From positions 1 through 21,723 of the forward strand of contig CAZFIM010000039.1 of assembly GCA_964519615.1 (NCBI GenBank): a DNA stretch of 21,723 nucleotides, given 5' to 3'. The translations under genes and the position numbers were made by a program. Below are positions 8,694 through 15,998 of the stretch, in pieces. Each line of letters opens with the position of its first letter. Position 1 is the first letter of the stretch. Below the pieces are notes generated by a model. It made no database searches and was not told where the DNA came from. It was given only the letters and a program-made list of their open reading frames with translations. The DNA comes from CAZFIM01 sp964519615. Lineage in GTDB: Bacteria > Chloroflexota > Dehalococcoidia > GIF9 > UBA5629.

Positions 8694-9269
8694 TTACCTG
8701 TTTTTCACAAGCTTAGAAACCGCTTTAAACTGCGGACCGCTTGCTATTTCAAGCATTTGAAACAGAACTATCTCCGTTGACGTAATAACCGCACCCATCT
8801 GCTCCATCATGTTAAGGGCATACTGTTTGTCAGAAGAAAAACGCGAACAGGCCGCATCGGCAACGACATGGACGGTATATCCACCGGCAAGCAAGTCGAG
8901 AACAGTCTGCAGTATGCATACATGCGTTTCTATCCCGGAGATAACAACCTGCTTTTTCCCTGTACTTTGCAGCTTCTGACGAATCTGCGGCTCACCCCAG
9001 CAGCTGAAAGCCAGCTTTTCCAAAGGCTGATAAAGATCACCGAGGGTCTGCTGCAAAGAATCGATTGTGAATCCCAAACCTTTTGTATACTGTTCGGTCA
9101 CTATTACCGGCACACCCGTCTCCCTCATACCCGAAATTAATATAGAGGTATTTTTCTCCACCTCCTGCCTGTCTGTAGCACTCATTACTGAAAAAAGCTG
9201 AGTCTGTACATCGACAAGTAGAAAGAGTGAATCCTCTTTGCTGATTTTAAATCGCTCGCTTACAGCCAT
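8694..9269 (-). CDS. Isochorismatase-like cysteine hydrolase
   Basis: This 191-residue protein is of the isochorismatase/YcaC-like hydrolase family. The presumed catalytic triad is visible as Asp20 (LLVDVQTQLF), Lys85 (LEKLAFSCWG) and Cys118 (SGIETHVCI). The cis-peptide and nucleophile motif GIETHVC is well conserved. Family members hydrolyse amide or enol-ether bonds in small molecules such as isochorismate, nicotinamide or carbamoyl compounds; the substrate here is unknown. ATG 9267-9269 is chosen over a TTG three codons upstream because GGAGG is 10 bases before the ATG and only 1 base before the TTG. It lies 77 bases downstream of dnaE2 on the same strand but has its own promoter-like sequence in that gap. 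It may therefore be partly co-transcribed with the SOS operon or independent of it. Confidence 0.88.
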   Translation of the reverse strand: MAVSERFKISKEDSLFLLVDVQTQLFSVMSATDRQEVEKNTSILISGMRETGVPVIVTEQYTKGLGFTIDSLQQTLGDLYQPLEKLAFSCWGEPQIRQKLQSTGKKQVVISGIETHVCILQTVLDLLAGGYTVHVVADAACSRFSSDKQYALNMMEQMGAVITSTEIVLFQMLEIASGPQFKAVSKLVKNR

Positions 9270-9301
9270 AGATAGCAATCCTCCAGATAAATGTGTTTCC
9301 T

Positions 9302-9331
9302 ATTGTAGCAGGTTACACCATCCGCTGTTAA
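9302..9331 (-). promoter_or_regulatory. Putative promoter of the cysteine hydrolase gene
   Basis: On the minus strand TTAACA (complement of 9326-9331), an 18-base spacer and TACAAT (complement of 9302-9307) match five of six positions each to the sigma70 boxes. A TG one base upstream of the -10 gives an extended -10 (TGCTACAAT). The boxes lie just after the dnaE2 stop and about 33 bases before the hydrolase ATG. No LexA-type sequence is present, which suggests SOS-independent expression. Confidence 0.5.
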
Positions 9332-9346
9332 ATACAGTACGGCCTC

Positions 9347-12300
9347 TCAATGCATGTGTGCGAAATGTAGCTTGCCTTCTACAGGAAAATGCAGCGGAGC
9401 TACTTCTCTGGCGATAATAGAAAGCGCCTTCGGGCCTCTTCTCTGAATCATTCCCTCAACAACCAGCCAGCCGCTGCGGAACAGCACTTTGCCGCACTTC
9501 TGCTGCACATCGCCGAACACCGTTATATCGGCCACCCCCGTGCCATCCTCCATGATGATATATACCACACGATTCCCATTACGGGTAGGAGGAGTTTGAT
9601 AGCGGATAACGGAGCCGGCTATTCGCACTATTTCCCCGGATGCCAGCGCAGGCAGGTCCTTGATCTTTGTACACAGCCCCTGCAGATTACAAAAATCGCG
9701 TGGGTGTGCCGATAGCTCCAGCGAGAGTAATTCTCTTTCTACCAACAGCTGTTCTTTGAGCACAGATGTCTCGCTTTTAAGCCCCATCTCAGTTATTATG
9801 TCAATCTGATGAAACAGCGGCAGATTCCTGCTCTGCGGTATACACTTTATCTCTTTAAAGTCTGCAAGCTGTTCCACCAGGTCCTGGCGCCGGCCCAGAC
9901 AATCACAGGCGCCGACATGCACCAGCTTTTCCAGAGCGGTCCGGCCGATGCCGCTCCGTAAAACAAGGTCCCGCAGGGACGTATACTTCGATTGTACTCT
10001 CCCCATTACAATCGACTCGATCGTTTCACAGCTTAATCCCTTCACCTGCTTGAGTCCTACCCGTATCGCCCCGTCTTCGACGGTATATCTTTCAAAGGAG
10101 TTGTTCACATCGGGAGGCAATACCTGTATGCCGAAGCGTCGGGCATCAGCCACCAGCACCCTGGGCGGATAATAGCCCATGGGCTGGTTGGAAAGCAGGG
10201 CGGCAAAGAACTCCGCCGGATAGTGACATTTAAGCCAGAGCGTCTGGTAGGAGAGAAGCGCATAGGCAACAGCATGCGCCTTGCAGAAGCCGTAGGCGGC
10301 AAAGGCCGCCAGCTGGCTGAAGACCTCCTCAGCTATAGTCTTGCTCACCCCTTTTCGAGAGGAACAGTCGATAAATGTTCCCCGCATTTTTTCCATCTCT
10401 TCTCCCGTACGGTCGTGCGTCATAGCCCGGCGGAAGCCATCCGCCTCGGCATAGCTCATCCCCGCCAGGTCATGAGCACATTTAAGCACCTGCTCTTGAT
10501 ACAGTATCACACCCATCGTCTCGGACAGAGCGTCCTCAAGCAAAGGATGAAGATAGCTCACCGGCTCTCTGCCGTGACGGCGCGTCAGATATGTTTTATC
10601 CATATCGGACTTCAGCGGTCCCGGCCGCACCAGAGAGATAGAGACAATGATATCATCGAAGCTGTCCGGCAGGAGCCTGCCGGCCATCTCCCGCTGTGCC
10701 GGCGATTCGAGCTGGAAAAGTCCAATGGTACGGCCGCTTCTGAGCAGAGCGAATGATCGGGCATCATAGCGCGGTATAGCATCGATATCTATCTCTATGC
10801 CACGCCCTTCTTTCACGGCAGCGACTGTATCCTCTATAACGGTCATGGTGGGTAAAGCAAGCACATCCATCTTGATAATGCCAAGCCGCTCGATATCGTC
10901 CTTATCGTATTGACTGATGATATCGCCTCCGCTGGAGCGCTCCAGCGGTACCAGCTCTGAGAGATTGCCTTCGCCGATAAGCAAACCGCCCAGATGAACG
11001 GAGAGATGCCTGGGAAATCCGTCTATAGCAGCACAAAGCTTAAAGAAATGCGCAAGTTCAGGACGTCTGTAAACCGTGCTTTCTTTCAATTCGGGAAGCA
11101 TATCCATTTTACTCATCAGTCCGCTCGCGGAGAGAAAGTGGATTCCTTTGCACGCTTCCTCTATTATCTCCTGCGGCAGCTGCAGGGCCCTGCCCACGTC
11201 TCGTATCGCTCCCCGTGCCATATAAGTGCTTATGGTCCCCACACAGGCAACATTCCCTTCCCCGTAAGTAGCATAAATATAGTCCCGCACCTCATCACGG
11301 CGGCGGCGGTCGATATCCAGATCGATGTCCGGTGGCTCACGCCTGAGAGGATGCATAAATCGTTCAAAGAGCAGATTGTAGTAAACCGGATCGACGGCGC
11401 TGATATCAAGTGCATAGACTACCAGACTGTCGACGGCGCTGCCCCTGGCCTGACACCGTATACCCCTCCCCTTCGCCCATCTGACGATATCCCACACCAC
11501 CAGAAAATAGCTGCAGAACCCGAGTGCTGCAATTGTCTCAAGTTCTCTTTCCAGACGGTGTTTTACCTCAACACTCAACCCTGTATATTTCCTATACGCC
11601 CCGGTATATGCCAAACTGCGCAGATATTCATAGCTCGTTACACCCTCCGGCAGATTAAAACCCGGAAAACGGGGGCGTCCCAGCTCCAAATTCAGGTTGC
11701 AGCGGTCAGCTATCTCCGCGGTCATCTCAATGGCCCCGGGGAAATCCCTGAAAAGCTCACTCATCTCCTGTGCTGTTTTAAGATATTGCTCTACAGTACG
11801 ACAGCCCTTTAAGGAGGCAACCGGTACATTCCGGCTGATAGCATTGAGCAGTTCCTTGATGCGGTAATCTTCCCTGTCCACATAATGGACATTATTTGTA
11901 GCAACAGCAGGTATATGCATATCGCGAGCAAAGGCAGCCAGACGGTGAGCGGCAGCTGTTCCGTAACGGGAGGGATGGCAGATCAGTTCAATAAAGTAAT
12001 CTTCTCCGTATACATCACGATAAAAACAGGATGCCCGTCTTGCCTCTTCTACCTTTCCGCATTGCAGTAGTGACGGTATCTCTCCCTTGCTGCATCCGGA
12101 AAGCGCAATCAACCCGCTTCTGTGTTCACGCAGCATATCGGCGCAGGCCGCAGGATTTCCGGTTGCGGAGGAAAGGTGCGCTGCGGTGAGAAGCCTGCAC
12201 AGATTGGAATAGCCGGTACTGTCCTTGCATAGCAGAGTGAGGTGATATCCTCCCGCCATGTCCAGTTCCACCCCGATGATGGGCTTGATACCGCACGCCC

Positions 12301-12463
12301 GTGCTTTCTGGTAAAACCTGATCGCACCTGTAAGCCGATTATGATCCGTAAGCGCAAGCGCAGACATCCCCAGCATCCCGGCCTTATTCAGAAGCGTATC
12401 GATGGTAGATGCTCCGTCGAGAAAGCTATATTGCGAATGCAGGTGAAGATGAACGAATTCCAT
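9347..12463 (-). CDS. dnaE2: Error-prone DNA polymerase III alpha subunit, DnaE2/ImuC type
   Basis: This 1038-residue C-family DNA polymerase resembles the translesion type (DnaE2, ImuC). An N-terminal PHP domain starts with HLHLHSQYSFLDGA and keeps TDHN and GVEL motifs. The palm carries the catalytic aspartates Asp381 and Asp383 (PPDIDLDID) and Asp533 (IIKMDVLAL). The text QYDKDDIERLGIIKMDVLAL is closer to DnaE2 (WDKDD...VLAL) than to replicative DnaE (KFDFLGL). A helix-hairpin-helix region (about 870-900) and an OB fold (about 950-1020) follow, but there is no tau-binding C-terminal domain, as in DnaE2. ATG 12461-12463 is used because homology begins there (MEFVHLH); the frame upstream overlaps the preceding gene. 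It follows the DUF6504-like gene by 13 bases and should share its LexA-controlled promoter. PHP position 191 is Asn (ATNNVHY) where Asp is usual. Confidence 0.93.
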   Translation of the reverse strand: MEFVHLHLHSQYSFLDGASTIDTLLNKAGMLGMSALALTDHNRLTGAIRFYQKARACGIKPIIGVELDMAGGYHLTLLCKDSTGYSNLCRLLTAAHLSSATGNPAACADMLREHRSGLIALSGCSKGEIPSLLQCGKVEEARRASCFYRDVYGEDYFIELICHPSRYGTAAAHRLAAFARDMHIPAVATNNVHYVDREDYRIKELLNAISRNVPVASLKGCRTVEQYLKTAQEMSELFRDFPGAIEMTAEIADRCNLNLELGRPRFPGFNLPEGVTSYEYLRSLAYTGAYRKYTGLSVEVKHRLERELETIAALGFCSYFLVVWDIVRWAKGRGIRCQARGSAVDSLVVYALDISAVDPVYYNLLFERFMHPLRREPPDIDLDIDRRRRDEVRDYIYATYGEGNVACVGTISTYMARGAIRDVGRALQLPQEIIEEACKGIHFLSASGLMSKMDMLPELKESTVYRRPELAHFFKLCAAIDGFPRHLSVHLGGLLIGEGNLSELVPLERSSGGDIISQYDKDDIERLGIIKMDVLALPTMTVIEDTVAAVKEGRGIEIDIDAIPRYDARSFALLRSGRTIGLFQLESPAQREMAGRLLPDSFDDIIVSISLVRPGPLKSDMDKTYLTRRHGREPVSYLHPLLEDALSETMGVILYQEQVLKCAHDLAGMSYAEADGFRRAMTHDRTGEEMEKMRGTFIDCSSRKGVSKTIAEEVFSQLAAFAAYGFCKAHAVAYALLSYQTLWLKCHYPAEFFAALLSNQPMGYYPPRVLVADARRFGIQVLPPDVNNSFERYTVEDGAIRVGLKQVKGLSCETIESIVMGRVQSKYTSLRDLVLRSGIGRTALEKLVHVGACDCLGRRQDLVEQLADFKEIKCIPQSRNLPLFHQIDIITEMGLKSETSVLKEQLLVERELLSLELSAHPRDFCNLQGLCTKIKDLPALASGEIVRIAGSVIRYQTPPTRNGNRVVYIIMEDGTGVADITVFGDVQQKCGKVLFRSGWLVVEGMIQRRGPKALSIIAREVAPLHFPVEGKLHFAHMH

Positions 12464-12476
12464 AGTCCTGTTCTTT

Positions 12477-12734
12477 CTAGTCAAGCAAGCGGGAAAGCAG
12501 CCAGTCCTTGCCGTTTCTGCACAGCTCATAGACGCCCTCGATACCGCTGCGGCCGGCAGCGCTGACACGTACCAGATACCGTACCGGCTCACCATTCCAC
12601 CATGCCGACGGCTCATGCCATCTGGAAAGGATATTTATAATCCGGTAGAGACGCCGGCGCCAGATAAAGGCTGCCGGGTCTGAATTAATACCTTCATGAA
12701 CGATGATAGGCTCATTGATAATTCTGGGTGCCAC
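12477..12734 (-). CDS. DUF6504-like small protein, first gene of the SOS dnaE2 operon
   Basis: This 85-residue protein of unknown biochemistry fits the DUF6504 pattern. It has an extended N-terminus, then FIWRRRLYRI, LSRWHEP, WW-GEPVRYLVRV, a YEL segment and a final W-L-S-R-LLD. As far as I recall, members of this family are often encoded beside imuB/dnaE2 translesion genes, so a role in the mutagenic repair complex is inferred. I choose the GTG at 12732-12734 because GGGAGGGG (complement of 12740-12747) lies five bases before it. The in-frame TTG at 12747-12749 would have almost no leader behind the predicted transcription start. The stop is 13 bases before dnaE2. The protein is rich in Trp and Arg, which suits nucleic-acid or protein contact, but I see no catalytic motif. 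Confidence 0.8.
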   Translation of the reverse strand: MAPRIINEPIIVHEGINSDPAAFIWRRRLYRIINILSRWHEPSAWWNGEPVRYLVRVSAAGRSGIEGVYELCRNGKDWLLSRLLD

Positions 12735-12761
12735 CCGGTCCCCTCCCAAAGGAATACGTCA

Positions 12762-12790
12762 AGTATATAGAACATTTGTTCTATTGTCAA
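12762..12790 (-). promoter_or_regulatory. Consensus promoter of the SOS dnaE2 operon
   Basis: Read on the minus strand, a perfect TTGACA (complement of 12785-12790), a 17-base spacer and TATACT (complement of 12762-12767) form a near-ideal sigma70 promoter. The predicted start lies near 12755, giving a leader of about 20 bases before the GTG at 12734. The spacer is almost filled by a LexA-type operator, so this promoter should be strong when free and tightly blocked when LexA is bound. Confidence 0.85.
12767..12784. promoter_or_regulatory. LexA (SOS) box within the dnaE2 promoter spacer
   Basis: ATAGAACATTTGTTCTAT is an inverted repeat with seven-base perfect arms around ATTT. It contains the core GAAC-N4-GTTC known for LexA of Gram-positive bacteria and reported for Dehalococcoides. 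It sits between the -35 and -10 boxes of the operon promoter, touching the -10, an ideal place for repression. Confidence 0.88.
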
Positions 12791-12926
12791 GCAGGTATTC
12801 CCTCCTATCCGCAAGAGAGTTTGCCGGACCGTGTAATAAGGCAAGAGTAACAAGCAAGTGTGCTAATGGGTATACGGAGTAAACTTCTAGGACCATTAAA
12901 TGACAAAGAGGTAAGAGCCGTTCTAT

Positions 12927-13583
12927 TTATATGCGGACGGTGACAATGATATCGCCCGGCTGGTTGTCGGTAACTGTTCTGGCATTTCGCAGGCGAATTT
13001 TTGTACCTGATTTGACGCCCGCAGGTATTTTTACCCTCAGTTTTTTACCTTTCCTCACCAGGTCCTTCTCCATCCCCTTTTGCGCCTGGTCAGAAGTGAT
13101 GGTTATTTCATAGTTGACATTTCTCTGTGTTTGTCTTTTCGTCTGACGCAAGATCTGGTCCAGGTCTATCCCGGATGCCGAGGTAAAACCGCTTCCGGGT
13201 GCAAATCCATTTCCATATACCTGAAATGAGAAATTCTTGCCTTTGAAAAGATTGCCGAAAATAGAATCGAGGAAATCAAAACCAAGCCCCTGCCCCCCGA
13301 AGTCTCTCATGACATCCTCAAACGTAGTGCGTGTAGCGGAACTGCTGAATATGTCGCCAAGCCCACCGGCAGTCCCGAACCTGTCAAATTGTTTTCTTTT
13401 CTGAGGATCGCCGAGTGCCCCGTAAGCCTCATTGATTTCCTTGAACTTCTGATTGGCCCATTCTTCCTTACCGGGATTCCGATCCGGGTGATACTGCATG
13501 GCCAGCTTCCGGTATGCTTTCTTTATCTCCGCGTCGGATGCATCGGACGGCACACCGAGTATATTATAGTAGTCCTTAGCCAT
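12927..13583 (-). CDS. Short J-domain co-chaperone (CbpA/DnaJ-like, no zinc finger)
   Basis: This 218-residue protein should stimulate a DnaK (Hsp70) partner. The J domain spans about 4-68 with the essential HPD at 32-34 (MQYHPDRNPG) and the KFKEINEAYGALGDP helix. A glycine/phenylalanine-rich linker (about 70-135) follows. The C-terminus (about 150-218) is a single beta-sandwich of the DnaJ C-terminal type (YEITITSDQAQKG, then LRVKIPAGVKSGTKIRL, ending PGDIIVTVRI). The cysteine-rich zinc domain and the second C-terminal domain with the dimerisation helix are missing, so it is much shorter than DnaJ (about 370 residues). A GAGG ribosome binding site lies close to the ATG. The winged-helix gene 81 bases upstream points the same way. 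Its client range is unknown. Confidence 0.9.
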   Translation of the reverse strand: MAKDYYNILGVPSDASDAEIKKAYRKLAMQYHPDRNPGKEEWANQKFKEINEAYGALGDPQKRKQFDRFGTAGGLGDIFSSSATRTTFEDVMRDFGGQGLGFDFLDSIFGNLFKGKNFSFQVYGNGFAPGSGFTSASGIDLDQILRQTKRQTQRNVNYEITITSDQAQKGMEKDLVRKGKKLRVKIPAGVKSGTKIRLRNARTVTDNQPGDIIVTVRI

Positions 13584-13664
13584 TATCCTCGTCAGTCTTC
13601 GCTATAATGTATATATACAACCCTTTTCTTCTCACGAATCTGCTCATGATGCAGACATTTCGCA

Positions 13665-14021
13665 TTACGCCGGTTTCCCGGAAGTTCCTGCAGCATCGTA
13701 ATATCCGGTCTTGAGCAAATAGCGATATTTCTGGATACCTTTATCTGTCGGCCTGTATTGATAAAGAGACATCCTTCCTCCATCTTCACGAGAAACATAG
13801 TCCGCTGCCACCAAGGCTTTAAGCGATATATCTTCAATAAATCCGTTAAGCTGCAAACGATGGTCCGGCAAAGCGTTGCCGCTCGTCTCAAACTCCTTGC
13901 ATATCATCTTCAGCATATATGCCGGCTCTTTCTCCAGCAGAGTAAGCACTCTTCTCATTACATCGGTCTTCTTTATTTCCTCGATAAATTCTGTAAATGC
14001 GCCCATATCTCTACCCATCAT
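13665..14021 (-). CDS. Winged-helix domain protein
   Basis: This 118-residue protein has a winged-helix-like pattern. Helices occupy about 8-30 (FIEEIKKTDVMRRVLTLLEK), followed by a recognition-like region with ALPDHRLQLNGFIEDISLKALVAADYVSRED. A beta-wing follows (RMSLYQYRPTDKGIQKYRYLL). TDKG near the wing is common in MarR/PadR-like and archaeal-type wHTH proteins. DNA binding is inferred from fold pattern only. The listed ATG has no visible Shine-Dalgarno sequence; an in-frame ATG at 14004-14006 (MGAFTEF) with GGGTAGAG before it may be the true start. It lies 81 bases before the J-domain gene on the same strand, so it might regulate or be co-expressed with it. Confidence 0.65.
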   Translation of the reverse strand: MMGRDMGAFTEFIEEIKKTDVMRRVLTLLEKEPAYMLKMICKEFETSGNALPDHRLQLNGFIEDISLKALVAADYVSREDGGRMSLYQYRPTDKGIQKYRYLLKTGYYDAAGTSGKPA

Positions 14022-14286
14022 TACAATTTTAGCGAGATACTGGCGGTATAATCAAGCAAAGCATACGCTGTTGACTATTGTAACATTGTTTTCAGGCCGG
14101 TTCGATAACCAACCATATCTTCCACTGCACAGGCACAGAGTACGGGCTGCGCAAATGTTAATGGCTCACCGAGCAGGGAAAGCAGCGAATAACGCTGTTG
14201 AAATGACTAATTTTCACAAATTGTATTCGTGGGGATATCTGATACAGCAATCGGCTGTCTTAATCTGTGCGGTCCAAAATTGCACC

Positions 14287-15223
14287 TCAGGATACTTCAA
14301 CTCTATTGCGGTTATTTTTCTTTGCACGATAAAGCATCTCGTCAGCACGGGCAATGAAGGAATTCACGCTTTCACCCCATTCATAACTCGCTATCCCCTG
14401 ACTTACGGTTACACTAAATACGGTATTTGTATTGTCAAGCATCATACACGTTGCAATAACGGTACGTATACGTTCAGCAACCAGCCTGGCAACAGAAGTA
14501 TCCGCTTTTGGCAGGATAATCATAAACTCATCACCCCCGTATCGCCCGACTATATCCAATTTCCTCACGTTCTGCACCAGTATATCAGCGATTTTCACGA
14601 TAACGTCGTCTCCGGTTATATGTCCGTAGCGGTCATTAACGTTCTTAAAGAGATCGATATCCAGCATAACGATACTGAATTTTTCAAATTGATATCTGGC
14701 ATGCTCCACATGCTCGTTAAGCAAATGCATAATTGNNNNNNNNNNTTGCCCGTCTATTGAACAAACCTGTTAAAGGATCGATATTAGCCAGACTCTCTAA
14801 TTCCTGTTTGTGTATTTCTTCTTTTTGCATTTGTTCCCATTTCTCCAATGCGTTATCAATGGTGCATTTCAATTTTTCAGATGAAAGACCGTTTTTTACC
14901 AGATAACCGGTAGCTCCATGCGTCATCGCCTGCACCGCTAACTCTTCGCTGCCATGTCCTGTCAACATGACAACAGGCACTTTCTGCGTTTGATTGATCT
15001 CATCCAGCCAGTCCAATCCCGACCGTTCAGGCATTTGTATATCCATTAAAACCAGATCTATATCCTTTGAACGCAGAGCCTGAACAATCTCATTCATATT
15101 TCCTGCTTCAACCAGAGAAATACTTCTGTCCTTTATTTTTTGCACATAAGCCCTCACCAGTTTTCGATCTTCGGGATCATCATCGCAGACAAGTACATTA
15201 ATAGATACTTTAGCGATCTCCAA
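14287..15223 (-). CDS. Response regulator diguanylate cyclase, REC-GGDEF (module 2), crossed by a 10-N gap
   Basis: This is a second receiver-GGDEF protein that should make cyclic di-GMP. The receiver has acidic residues 14-16 (CDDD), phospho-acceptor Asp61 (LVLMDIQMPE), Thr88 and Lys110. The GGDEF domain has an intact signature and an RxxD inhibitory site (RKLD) five residues before it. The gene contains ten Ns at 14736-14745 and as written is out of frame. The flanks both carry TTG at the gap edge. Joining them there restores one open frame of 308 codons. The resulting 307-residue protein aligns without gaps to the paralogue at 6378-7310, apart from two residues fewer at the start and one fewer at the end. 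I therefore treat it as an intact gene. Its start overlaps the end of the Rcp1-like gene by 14 bases. Confidence 0.88.
14736..14745. other. Assembly gap (10 Ns), probably spurious
   Basis: Ten Ns stand inside the GGDEF gene. The left flank ends AATTG and the right flank starts TTGCC. Merging the shared TTG restores the reading frame and the exact length expected from the paralogue, so no real sequence seems to be missing. Confidence 0.8.
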
Positions 15224-15662
15224 AATAATCCTCCGCAGACGGTCTTTTACATACTGTACCCCAGTACGATTCGATTCCGTTCATGATTCGGGTGAGTTCC
15301 TCTATCGCCAGTGGTTTTTTTACATACCCGCTCGCTTGCAGTTTGTAGCTGTCGATAATATCGCTTTCGGAACTTGAGGTTGTAAGGACGACAACAGGAA
15401 TATGCTTTGTGGATTCATCGCTCTTCACTACACGTAGAAACTCTTTTCCGCCCATACCGGGCATGTTCAAGTCCAGTAATATAATATCCGGCTGCAGACA
15501 ATAATCCTGATATAAACCTTTGCGGTGCAGATAGTCCAATCCCTCCTCACCGCTGTTAACAATTATAATGTCGCTGTCCATGGCCTGATTGTTAAGCGAA
15601 TATCGTATCAGCTTCTGGTCAGCCGGATCATCCTCAATCAGCAGTATCTTCAATGATTCCAT
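15210..15662 (-). CDS. Rcp1-like single-domain response regulator (module 2)
   Basis: This 150-residue receiver-only protein is a close paralogue of the one at 5941-6378. It has the acidic pair at 11-12 (IEDD), phospho-acceptor Asp64 at the same position (IILLDLNMPGMGGKEFLR), Thr94/95 (VLTTS) and Lys116 (YVKKP). It shares the long IDSYKLQASGY motif. A GGGG sequence lies about eight bases before the ATG. Unlike module 1 no histidine kinase is encoded next to it; the upstream neighbour is a divergent receiver-HD protein. The PAS/GAF kinase at 3034 or an unlinked kinase may phosphorylate it. Its tail overlaps the downstream GGDEF gene by 14 bases, suggesting translational coupling. Confidence 0.91.
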   Translation of the reverse strand: MESLKILLIEDDPADQKLIRYSLNNQAMDSDIIIVNSGEEGLDYLHRKGLYQDYCLQPDIILLDLNMPGMGGKEFLRVVKSDESTKHIPVVVLTTSSSESDIIDSYKLQASGYVKKPLAIEELTRIMNGIESYWGTVCKRPSAEDYFGDR

Positions 15663-15998
15663 CTATGCTACCCCGTTAAATACAATAGACAGCACTTTCC
15701 AGCAGAATTACGCATCGTTACAGCGGTAAAATTGTTTTTTAGTATGTGTGATTTTACGCTTTCAGTAAATAGGCTATTAGTCACCTTAGAGATAGTAATA
15801 AAGTCCTGTCAAAGATACAATCTCGCTCTCACTGTCATATTGACTATTGCAGATGAATATATCTTTTTATTTCTTTAACTCATTACTATAGTCCCATATA
15901 AAACAGTACTAAAAGGGTATTGCTGAATGTGAGAAAATGGGAATACACTCAAAAGAGCGGCTGTTATCCAGAAATTCTTATAACTGCTAAAAGGGAAA
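15663..15998. other. Divergent intergenic region between module 2 and the HD-GYP-type gene
   Basis: About 336 bases without a credible gene, AT-rich, expected to hold divergent promoters. A TATAAC lies at 15979-15984 just before the HD-type gene, but without a good -35. The minus-strand sequence AAGGTGACTAATAGCCT (complement of 15771-15787) resembles sequences at 2925-2954 upstream of the module 1 kinase. No riboswitch is recognised. Confidence 0.4.

Noticed and set aside
10994..11812. 272-codon plus-strand open frame
   Set aside because: It is antisense to dnaE2, has low-complexity composition without a domain pattern, and is explained by the codon bias of the opposite strand.
12464..12616. 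51-residue N-terminal extension of DnaE2
   Set aside because: It overlaps the DUF6504-like gene in another frame and has no polymerase homology; the family begins at MEFVHLHLHS.
13876..14760. 294-codon plus-strand open frame
   Set aside because: It is antisense to the GGDEF gene and the winged-helix gene, crosses the N gap and shows no recognisable protein pattern.
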